Part shown: positions 1-5,640 of the stretch, piece by piece
How the letters are laid out: every line of letters begins with the position of its first letter
Position numbering within the stretch: the first letter of the stretch is position 1
Source: Calditrichota bacterium
Lineage (GTDB): Bacteria > Zhuqueibacterota > Zhuqueibacteria > Residuimicrobiales > Krinioviventaceae
Length of the DNA: 5,640 bases
Assembly (NCBI GenBank): GCA_003818595.1
Contig: RPQV01000261.1
Span: 1-5,640, forward strand
Direction of reading: 5' to 3'
Notes under the pieces: model-generated
The model's database searches: none
The model's input: the letters and a program-made list of their open reading frames with translations, nothing else
Told to the model about the DNA's origin: nothing
Translations under genes and position numbers: made by a program

Positions 1-463
1 CGCGCACACCGGGGCGGGAAGAGTAGGCGGAAGGCTCGATCAATATGTCGCCGCTTTCATGATCCACTGAAATCATGACCACGCCGTCGCCATCCCAATT
101 GTGAAAGATGACCTGCGCCCGGTCATCAGCCAGCTGTTTGGTGGTGATCGTCCCAAACTTTTCCTCGTTTACGGAAACCAGTTCGTCTTTCTCATACAAG
201 AGATAGAGCGCGCCTGCGGGACCTTTCTCGGTCAGATAGGATTCGCCTGTTTTCTTATTTTCAAGCCGTGTCAGTTCGCCTTTTTCAATGTCAAGGCGCA
301 ATATCGATGTCTCGATGAATATCGATTGATCATTCACTACGAATTCAAGCAGATGATTTTCTTTCGTGGCGATCGGCTCTGTGGGCGATATTTGAGCGCC
401 GCGCGCAATACCGGTCACTACAGCAGCGCTGCCTGCGCTCTTGAAAAACATGCGTCGATTCAT
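1..463 (-). CDS. Tat-exported protein of unknown function, N-terminal 154 residues (3' end outside window)
   Basis: The frame is open from ATG at 463 to the window edge, so only the N-terminal 154 residues are seen. The start is supported by a GGAGA ribosome site at 471-475, seven bases upstream. The protein begins MNRRMFFKSAG, a twin-arginine motif followed by a short Ala/Val/Gly stretch, so export by the Tat pathway is likely. From about residue 40 the sequence alternates hydrophobic and polar residues as in beta-strands. It includes a segment reading LRLDIEKGELTRLENKKTG, of the kind found in the N-terminal beta-sandwich of several large glycoside hydrolase-like and DUF families in glycan-degrading bacteria. 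No catalytic residue is visible in this part. The gene starts 41 bases after the stop of the Gfo/Idh/MocA gene and probably shares its transcript. A carbohydrate-related function is inferred from this fold impression and the neighbours only. Confidence 0.8.
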   Translation of the reverse strand, partial: MNRRMFFKSAGSAAVVTGIARGAQISPTEPIATKENHLLEFVVNDQSIFIETSILRLDIEKGELTRLENKKTGESYLTEKGPAGALYLLYEKDELVSVNEEKFGTITTKQLADDRAQVIFHNWDGDGVVMISVDHESGDILIEPSAYSSRPGVR

Positions 464-504
464 AAGGCTTTCTCCAATAAAGTGTGAACAGCGACTTGGC
501 CTCT

Positions 505-1809
505 TTACAAGCTCCAACCATTATGGTACGGTTCAGCCAAATATTTATTGGCCTCGTTATCGTTTATGAATTCTTTTGTCGTTCCATCCCAATAAAGCCG
601 TTTTTGCAGACGCACCGCAATATTGCCCAGCAGGACCAACTCGGTCAGGGGACCGCCGTAGGCGAAATCAGCTCCTGCCGCAGCACCTCCCTTGCATGCA
701 GCGATCCACTCTTCATAATGACCGATAGATCGAGGCAGTTTTTTCGGTGGTCGTTTAAATGATTTCATGCGGCTCTCCGGCAGTAGACGCGGTGACTGTC
801 CTGTTGCGTCGCTGAGCATTTTGCCCTTGTCCCCAATCCATAAAATGCCGCCATTCCATTCGCCGAATTCGCGTTCCGGCTCCAGTTCGTACGGTCGTTC
901 GGGTTTGAGTCCGCCGTCATACCATGTCACCTTGACAGCCCGCCTATTTTCCCTGCGTGGGAAATCATAATGGATGATCGCAGCCTGAGGGTAGGTTTCC
1001 TCGAACAGTTGGGTGGAGCCGGCAAAGATGCTGGTCGGTTGTTCGAGTTTGAGTGCTTTAACCACCGGATCGAACTGATGGCATCCCATATCGCCGAGGG
1101 CGCCGGTACCGAAATCATGCCAACCACGGAACTTGAATGGGTGATATGCCGGGTGGTAGGGACGAAACGGGGCCGGACCAATCCATAATCCCCAATCGAG
1201 GGACGGGGGTGTTGAGGGAATCTCCTGCGGTCGCTCGATCCCTTGCGGCCAGATCGGCCGATTTGACCAGATGTGAACCTCGTGAACGTCCCCTATGGCG
1301 CCGTCTTCAATCCATTCAGCGAGCAGTCGATGATCCTCCAGCGCGTTCATTTGAATACTCATCTGCGTGGCGACGCCTGTTTGTTTCGCCATGGCGGTCA
1401 GCGCTCGCGACTCGGCGATGGTGCGGGTCATGGGTTTGGCGCAATAGACGTGTTTATGACGTCGCAACGCTTCCATGGCAATAACCGTGTGAGTGTGATC
1501 GGGAGTGCCGATGACCACGCCGTCTATTTCCGGCATGGCATCGAGCATTTCTCGAAAATCCTGGAATCGGCGCGCTTGAGGGTATTTTTCAAATACGGGT
1601 TTGGCATATTCGAGATCAACATCGCAAAGGGCAATAATGGCCTCGCTTTCGAGGTTTTCAAGATAGCTTTTGCCGACGCCGCCGACGCCAATGCCTGCCA
1701 GGTTGAGTTTACTACTGGGCGGGATCATGCCGCGTCCCAGGACATGGCGCGGAACGATCATGGCGGCTGAGGCGACAGCTGCGGATTTAAGAAAATCACG
1801 ACGTTTCAT
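505..1809 (-). CDS. Tat-exported Gfo/Idh/MocA family NAD(P)-dependent oxidoreductase
   Basis: This 434-residue protein belongs to the Gfo/Idh/MocA family, whose members oxidise or reduce sugars, inositols and related polyols with NAD(P). The N terminus MKRRDFLKSAAVASAA is a textbook Tat signal, so it probably works in the periplasm, like glucose-fructose oxidoreductase. A Rossmann nucleotide-binding loop lies at residues 39-46 (GIGVGGVG), with the strand-end acidic stretch CDVD at 62-65. GTPDHTH at 101-107 and the family 'EKP' site, here AKP at 124-126, follow; the lysine is kept and the glutamate is replaced. The C-terminal alpha/beta domain carries GDMGCHQFDP at 239-248, and His244 matches the catalytic-region histidine of this subfamily. 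Length is normal for the exported subfamily. An AGAGG site at 1816-1820 supports the ATG at 1809. The gene lies 80 bases after the glycoside hydrolase gene and 41 before the next Tat gene. The substrate cannot be predicted. Confidence 0.95.
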   Translation of the reverse strand: MKRRDFLKSAAVASAAMIVPRHVLGRGMIPPSSKLNLAGIGVGGVGKSYLENLESEAIIALCDVDLEYAKPVFEKYPQARRFQDFREMLDAMPEIDGVVIGTPDHTHTVIAMEALRRHKHVYCAKPMTRTIAESRALTAMAKQTGVATQMSIQMNALEDHRLLAEWIEDGAIGDVHEVHIWSNRPIWPQGIERPQEIPSTPPSLDWGLWIGPAPFRPYHPAYHPFKFRGWHDFGTGALGDMGCHQFDPVVKALKLEQPTSIFAGSTQLFEETYPQAAIIHYDFPRRENRRAVKVTWYDGGLKPERPYELEPEREFGEWNGGILWIGDKGKMLSDATGQSPRLLPESRMKSFKRPPKKLPRSIGHYEEWIAACKGGAAAGADFAYGGPLTELVLLGNIAVRLQKRLYWDGTTKEFINDNEANKYLAEPYHNGWSL

Positions 1810-1889
1810 CTTTTGCCTCTCTTCATGTTAGTCCAGGTAAAAATGGTGTTCTCGAGAATTGTTCGGTTATGCTCTGATAATCATTTGTC

Positions 1890-4427
1890 TCACCAAATAA
1901 TAACGCTATGATTGGTCTCCGGCGCTGTAATTGGATATTTTAGATTTAAATCTTTTGCTCGAGCTTCAATATAATATTCCAGGCCTCCTTCCATTCGATC
2001 GGCTGGAAGTTCCAGTCGATACACACCTCTGGTAGAATGAATAAATTCCTTTCTTCTAAATTGAGAATCACCCAGACGACGCCAGTGAAGGCAAACGTTG
2101 GCCGGTGATGCGCCCAAGACGATTGCCTTGAGGCGTAAAGGTTCGCCTTTTTCGAGGAGATATCTCCGCGTCGGCACAATCAATCGCGCGCGGCCACGAT
2201 ATTCTCTCCAAAAGGCTGACGGCGGCGCCTCCGCTCCGAGGATGACGGATGCCAGACTGTCATATTTACTCAGACGTCGCAAGTTCAGCAGATTATGCTG
2301 CTCAAAATTGGTAATGGTTCCCATGGCCCCGGAAGTGTTGACGGTCGTCAATAGCAGAGTGATCATATTCCCCCATTCAACCTCGACGCTCGCTTTCAGC
2401 GGCAACAGATGTTCTGTGACCAATTGGAGGCGACGTTCCTGCTCTTTTTCCAAAGTAATTACTTTGGCCAGCGATTCCAACTCGCCCAGCATGCAACCGA
2501 CATGAGCCGCCAGGCGATCATAGCGAAAGGTGTTCAGCCAATAATCGAATCGTTCGCGCTGCGCTGGCGCCGAAATTTTTGTCTGTAAACTCTCCAATTC
2601 TTCAATGAAATCAAAGTGTTTTTGTACTTCTGACCAGGGTGTCGTATTAATCAAAATTCCTCCTGGACCTTTTCCCGCCCAATCCGAGGTGCGATATAGG
2701 TTGGCCTGACGTTGATTTTTCCCGGGAACAAAGAGAGGCCCTCCATCCAGTTGCGTGAAAATCTCTGCGATCTCTGCTCCGGCTGCATCACCAAAATGAG
2801 CGGTTGCCCAGTCGTGGTAGAAATCGTCGACCGGTAAATCGCGCGTATTGTGATTGCCTGCTCCCTGCCAATCTCCAAATGTCCAGCCGGCTTGAGCTAC
2901 GGCGGATAATGCCGGGGAGAGTATCTCGGTTCGCCAATGAATGCCCATGAAACCAGTACAACCGTATGTCAATGCATCTACGGCGTCTTGCCGGACTCTT
3001 CCCACCCAAAGTTGGGGCGAGATCAGCGCGGGATCATCTTCGAGCCAACTGACTGACCATGTCGGGCGACCCTGGATTCGGGCAAAGTTGCTGTCAACAG
3101 GAGTGAATCCCACTTCGCGATTGATGCAGCTGAAGGGAATGTCTTTCGGCAATACTCGGTCAAATTGTGCCCGATCCTTCGGCGGCCCCAACACCCAGCC
3201 GCAGGTGGCCAACGTAAAGGGCGCCTTGATTCGTTTCGCGGCTTCGAGGGCGAGCCATAAATCCTGCTGAGTGGCCGCTACGTCTGCATCAGGAACATCC
3301 TGCCATGTCCAATATTCGGGGGTCCAGAACCAATAATAATCCAATGGGTGCAGGCGTTTAATGCGTTCAAATGTTCCTTCATAAATCTTGAGTACGGCGC
3401 TGGCGCTGTTCGGATCGATGCCCTGTTCCTGAAGCTGCTTCTTCAGCGGCTCGGGAATGATGAGCGGCGTTTCCGTTCCGATGCAGGTTTTCACTGACAT
3501 GCGCTGCGCAAACGTAAAGACATCCCTTTGCAGCATTCCGAACTGATTGAATATACGCAGGTTTTCCGCTTCGCGGTGCGGCCAGGGGGAGATGCCTTTC
3601 ATGTAATCGGCTCCATAATCGTCCGCGTCGTAGATCTGTTCAGCGCCAAAATGATAGTCTGAGGTGCGCTTGGCATCATACGCCCAGGTACTGTCCATGG
3701 TGTGGAAATGAAGAACAGGGTATGCTGCGTTAACCTCTGTCTCGTTTTCGATCTGCTCAATGACGCCATGCCACACCATGGGTTCAGGTTTTGACCATCC
3801 GCGAAAGGGACTGGACGGATAGGTATGAAATCCGATAAAATTCATGCGCATCTTGACCATTTGACCGATGATCGCTTTGTAATCGTCCAGGTTCCACCAA
3901 TCGGGGCCTTCGGGGAAATCGTGAAAGGGCTGAATCCCCCGCAGCTCGAATTGCGGCGATTCGGTCAAATGGATATCAGGCATCGTAAATGGTTTTTTCT
4001 CGGGAAGGACATCATCATGAAGGTAAAATCTAACACCGAGGCTTTCGATGAACCGATACGCACCGTACAGAGTTCCTATCGGATTGGCGCCGCGGATGAT
4101 GATCTTTTTCTGATCATTCTGAAGAACGGTATGAATGGCGTATGCTTGCGCAGACAATTTATTCTGCGGCAATGAGGTGAAAGTTGACTGCAGTACCCGA
4201 TCAAACGGCGTATCCTGTATTACCACATAAATGTCGGCACTCGGTTCATCATGAGCTAAATTTATCGATTTTCCGCCACTGCATAAGTAAAGATAACGAG
4301 CAATTTCTTTTGCCGCCAACCCTTCCAAGTCGGAAGCAGATGTTGATGTTTGGATGGTATATTCAGGGGGGGATGATGAACAGGATAAAAACAACACGCC
4401 AAGCAGCAGGCCATATATAGGATTCAT
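1890..4427 (-). CDS. Predicted lipoprotein glycoside hydrolase, GH67/GH115/GH20-like architecture
   Basis: This is an 845-residue predicted exported carbohydrate-active enzyme. Residues 1-15 are a short hydrophobic signal ending LFLSC, so Cys16 is the likely lipidated residue; the box is loose (FLS before Cys), but a CSSSPP linker follows. Residues about 25-150 resemble the alpha/beta N-terminal domain of alpha-glucuronidases and hexosaminidases, with the characteristic RGANPIGTLYGAYRFIESLG at 112-131. About 160-515 reads as a TIM barrel, beginning FELRGIQPFHD at 160-170 and including WFWTPEYWTW (366-375), SWLEDDP (460-466) and GIHWRTE (495-501); Glu371 and Glu501 are plausible active-site acids, not proven. 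About 530-740 is mostly helical, and 745-845 looks like a beta-sandwich of fibronectin/Ig type. The order of domains matches GH67 and GH115 enzymes, but I cannot assign a CAZy family or substrate. A strong GGGAGG site at 4436-4441 fixes the ATG start. It is first in the three-gene carbohydrate group. Confidence 0.85.
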   Translation of the reverse strand: MNPIYGLLLGVLFLSCSSSPPEYTIQTSTSASDLEGLAAKEIARYLYLCSGGKSINLAHDEPSADIYVVIQDTPFDRVLQSTFTSLPQNKLSAQAYAIHTVLQNDQKKIIIRGANPIGTLYGAYRFIESLGVRFYLHDDVLPEKKPFTMPDIHLTESPQFELRGIQPFHDFPEGPDWWNLDDYKAIIGQMVKMRMNFIGFHTYPSSPFRGWSKPEPMVWHGVIEQIENETEVNAAYPVLHFHTMDSTWAYDAKRTSDYHFGAEQIYDADDYGADYMKGISPWPHREAENLRIFNQFGMLQRDVFTFAQRMSVKTCIGTETPLIIPEPLKKQLQEQGIDPNSASAVLKIYEGTFERIKRLHPLDYYWFWTPEYWTWQDVPDADVAATQQDLWLALEAAKRIKAPFTLATCGWVLGPPKDRAQFDRVLPKDIPFSCINREVGFTPVDSNFARIQGRPTWSVSWLEDDPALISPQLWVGRVRQDAVDALTYGCTGFMGIHWRTEILSPALSAVAQAGWTFGDWQGAGNHNTRDLPVDDFYHDWATAHFGDAAGAEIAEIFTQLDGGPLFVPGKNQRQANLYRTSDWAGKGPGGILINTTPWSEVQKHFDFIEELESLQTKISAPAQRERFDYWLNTFRYDRLAAHVGCMLGELESLAKVITLEKEQERRLQLVTEHLLPLKASVEVEWGNMITLLLTTVNTSGAMGTITNFEQHNLLNLRRLSKYDSLASVILGAEAPPSAFWREYRGRARLIVPTRRYLLEKGEPLRLKAIVLGASPANVCLHWRRLGDSQFRRKEFIHSTRGVYRLELPADRMEGGLEYYIEARAKDLNLKYPITAPETNHSVIIW

Positions 4428-4542
4428 AGAGCGATCCTCCCAAAACTTGAATTCATCAAGATGTTCAACTATTTATCACATTTAATTGAGAACCTGAAGC
4501 AGTCTTTCATAGCTCAAAAAGGATCATAAAGACGTGATTGAT
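4428..4542. other. Spacer between the redox operon and the carbohydrate group; likely holds the lipoprotein gene promoter
   Basis: This AT-rich 115-base spacer is the longest non-coding stretch in the window. It separates the stop of the ferredoxin/small-subunit gene from the start of the lipoprotein gene on the same strand. It contains the strong GGGAGG ribosome site at 4436-4441, read on the minus strand. It also contains an inverted repeat listed separately and a weak AT-rich stem formed by 4502-4510 and 4526-4533 around a 15-base loop. The stem is not followed by a T-run in the direction of transcription, so I do not call it a terminator. The best promoter-like element is TGTGATAAA on the minus strand around 4471-4482, which resembles an extended -10 box. 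It has no convincing -35 partner. A change of transcription unit here is inferred from the change of function and the spacing. Confidence 0.45.
4447..4468. promoter_or_regulatory. Imperfect inverted repeat upstream of the lipoprotein gene (possible operator)
   Basis: On the plus strand TTGAATTCATC is followed, after two bases, by GATGTTCAA. The arms pair over nine positions with a two-base TT bulge in the left arm. The outer TTGAA/TTCAA half-sites form a symmetrical 22-base dyad. It lies just upstream of the ribosome site of the glycoside hydrolase gene, between that site and the only promoter-like -10 element, which is where a repressor of the carbohydrate group could bind. The pattern is short and AT-rich, so chance is a real alternative. 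No regulator gene is visible in the window. Confidence 0.25.
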
Positions 4543-5304
4543 TTATTTCCTTCCTATCAAATCAAGAACTGAATTGATGAATGTCAACGGATGAGGGGGA
4601 CAACCCGGCACATATAGATCAATGGACAACGTCTCGAGTCCTGATCGATCAATTGTCGTTGATTCAGCAAACAAACCGCCGCTGATGGCACAGGCGCCGA
4701 CCAGGAATAGCAGCCGCGGCTCTGCGACACTGTGATAGGCATCGAGCAATGCAGGCGCCATGTTACGGGAAACCGGACCGGTCACTACAATTCCATCTGC
4801 ATGTCTCGGCGAAGCAACGAAATCCAGGCCAAATCGCCCCATGTCAAAATTGACGTTATTGCAGGCGTTCAACTCCATTTCGCAACCGTTGCACCCGGCA
4901 GCAGATACCTGCCGAAGTCTCAAAGAACGGCCAAAGAATCGAGCGATGTTTTTCCGGCACGTAACGGCCTGTTTCTCCCAATCCGCCGGCGATTGTTCAT
5001 CGCGAATGATCAATACATCGCGATCGGTTGCACCGAGGCGATGCGCTGAGGTAAATTGTATGGCTTTTGCAGGACAGCTTCTTGAGCATTCGCCGCAAAA
5101 GGTGCATTTACCCATATCGAGAGACAAAGGAGAGCGGGTCAAAGCACCTGTCGGACAACTATCAATACAAATTTGACAATGATCGATGCAATGTCGGCAC
5201 TTTAAAATCGGAAATCCCCGAAAAGGCGACGCCAATTTCGCTGCCCGAATGTTGGGCACTGCCTGATATCCATGCCTTTTACGAAGTTTTAGTAATTCAA
5301 ACAT
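4543..5304 (-). CDS. Fused ferredoxin / hydrogenase-like small subunit (HycF-HycG / HyfH-HyfI type, Ehr-like)
   Basis: This 253-residue protein is an electron-transfer subunit of a complex related to group 4 membrane hydrogenases and complex I. Residues about 30-85 form a two-cluster ferredoxin. The first cluster set is C36, C39, C43, C46 and C50 followed by Pro, and the second is a regular CxxCxxCxxxCP at 67, 70, 73 and 77. After a linker, residues about 125-253 are the small-subunit domain (NuoB/HycG family). It has CNGCEME (Cys138, Cys141), GPVSR at 176-180, VGACAISGG (Cys205) and VPGCPPHP (Cys235), so all four proximal [4Fe-4S] ligands are present. The CxxC form is hydrogenase-like; NuoB has adjacent cysteines. 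No transmembrane segment or signal is seen, so it should sit on the cytoplasmic arm. Its ATG lies 12 bases after the large-subunit stop, indicating one operon. In hyc and hyf operons the ferredoxin and small-subunit genes are separate neighbours in this same order, so a fusion is the simplest reading. Confidence 0.92.
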   Translation of the reverse strand: MFELLKLRKRHGYQAVPNIRAAKLASPFRGFPILKCRHCIDHCQICIDSCPTGALTRSPLSLDMGKCTFCGECSRSCPAKAIQFTSAHRLGATDRDVLIIRDEQSPADWEKQAVTCRKNIARFFGRSLRLRQVSAAGCNGCEMELNACNNVNFDMGRFGLDFVASPRHADGIVVTGPVSRNMAPALLDAYHSVAEPRLLFLVGACAISGGLFAESTTIDRSGLETLSIDLYVPGCPPHPLTFINSVLDLIGRK

Positions 5305-5316
5305 GACAATTCCCGC

Positions 5317-5640
5317 TTACAGATCAAAACCACAATAGGATAAATTATAACTCTTGTTGCACAAGGGAAAGTCGGATATGCCGTTGTTGCGGACTGCCAA
5401 CGCCAAAGCAAACCAATTATTAAAAGAAGGATCCTTGATTTTGTAACGTTTGAGCTTCCCGGCGTCATCCGTAATGGCGGCATGAATGATTTCACCTCGC
5501 CATCCCTCACACATTGAAATCACCAGTTGCCCGGGAGCGGCGGGCGCCGGCGGAGTGTTCAGTTCACCGCCCGGAAGGGTTTCTATCTGCTCCCGGATGA
5601 TGCGCAGCGATTGTTTAATTTCGATGTAGCGAAGATAAGC
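5317..5640 (-). CDS. Hydrogenase-like / NuoD-like large subunit, C-terminal 107 residues (Ehr-like, no Ni-Fe CxxC)
   Basis: Only the last 107 codons, ending in TAA at 5317-5319, lie in the window; the 5' part is beyond the right edge. The frame is open to base 5640. The fragment has a charged helix (AYLRYIEIKQSLRIIREQIE), a Pro/Ala-rich loop, then CEGWRGEIIH. This matches the E-x-x-R-G-x-x-x-H block of HycE and NuoD family proteins, and is followed by RYKIKDPSFNNW as in that family. The end reads DFPLCNKSYNLSYCGFDL. In true [NiFe] hydrogenases this place holds DPCxxC, whose cysteines bind nickel and iron. Here only one aligned cysteine remains, and the protein stops four residues later, without the C-terminal extension that a maturation protease removes. 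I therefore infer an Ehr-type subunit acting with the fused ferredoxin/small subunit just downstream, and not an H2-evolving enzyme. The N-terminal CxxC cannot be checked here. Confidence 0.88.
   Translation of the reverse strand, partial: AYLRYIEIKQSLRIIREQIETLPGGELNTPPAPAAPGQLVISMCEGWRGEIIHAAITDDAGKLKRYKIKDPSFNNWFALALAVRNNGISDFPLCNKSYNLSYCGFDL

Noticed and set aside
101..487. 128-codon open frame on the plus strand at the left edge
   Set aside because: It is antisense to the Tat-signal partial gene, which has a good start, a ribosome site and a signal peptide. The plus-strand product looks like random composition.
1273..1770. 165-codon open frame on the plus strand
   Set aside because: It lies wholly antisense to the Gfo/Idh/MocA gene, whose motifs are clear on the minus strand. 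Its own translation shows no recognisable domain and no ribosome site, so it is a shadow frame.
1849..1858. Perfect 10-base palindrome TTCTCGAGAA between the hydrolase and oxidoreductase genes
   Set aside because: It is too short to stand out from chance and has no T-run, so it is not supported as a terminator or operator.
4502..4533. Stem GTCTTT/AAAGAC after the small-subunit gene as a terminator
   Set aside because: The stem is short, AT-rich and bulged, has a 15-base loop and lacks a following T-run on the minus strand.
4760..5176. 138-codon plus-strand frame over the ferredoxin/small-subunit gene
   Set aside because: The minus strand encodes conserved cluster-binding motifs across the same bases, so the plus-strand frame is an overlap artefact.
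5289..5510. Minus-strand frame in +1 register relative to the large-subunit end
   Set aside because: The alternative frame, ending in TAA at 5317-5319, carries the conserved EGWRG and DPSFNNW blocks. This one has no family features.
5317..5640. Calling the operon a true [NiFe] hydrogenase or a standard complex I
   Set aside because: The large-subunit C terminus lacks the DPCxxC metal site, and the small subunit has CxxC rather than NuoB's adjacent cysteines plus a fused ferredoxin. Neither standard label fits.

Overview
All genes supported in this window lie on the minus strand, so transcription runs from high to low coordinates. There are five protein-coding genes. Two are cut by the window edges. 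I see no rRNA, tRNA, CRISPR array, transposase or phage gene. Coding density is high, and the spacers between genes are only 12 to 115 bases.

The right part (4543-5640) is the end of a membrane redox operon. It holds the last 107 codons of a protein related to the large subunit of group 4 [NiFe] hydrogenases (HycE/HyfG) and complex I (NuoD). Twelve bases later comes a 253-residue gene that fuses a two-cluster ferredoxin domain (HycF/HyfH-like) to a small subunit (HycG/HyfI/NuoB-like). The large-subunit C terminus lacks the CxxC that ligates Ni-Fe in true hydrogenases and has no cleavable extension. The small subunit keeps all four proximal-cluster cysteines. This combination points to an 'energy-converting hydrogenase-related' (Ehr-type) complex rather than an active hydrogenase.

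The left part (1-4427) is a carbohydrate-processing group, probably one transcription unit. In order of transcription it holds an 845-residue predicted lipoprotein with glycoside hydrolase architecture (GH67/GH115/GH20-like N-terminal domain, barrel, helical region, C-terminal beta-sandwich). Next is a Tat-signal Gfo/Idh/MocA-type NAD(P)-dependent oxidoreductase. Last is the start of a second Tat-signal protein that looks like the N-terminal beta-domain of a carbohydrate-active enzyme. All three carry export signals, so the group may release and then modify sugars outside the cytoplasm. The substrate cannot be read from the sequence.

The organism cannot be named with confidence. Tat-exported Gfo/Idh/MocA proteins, a large glycoside hydrolase lipoprotein and an Ehr-like complex together suggest a Gram-negative environmental bacterium from a glycan-degrading, often uncultured lineage (for example Calditrichota/KSB1-like, Planctomycetota-like or a related phylum). 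A 115-base spacer separates the two modules, and nothing in the sequence ties them functionally.
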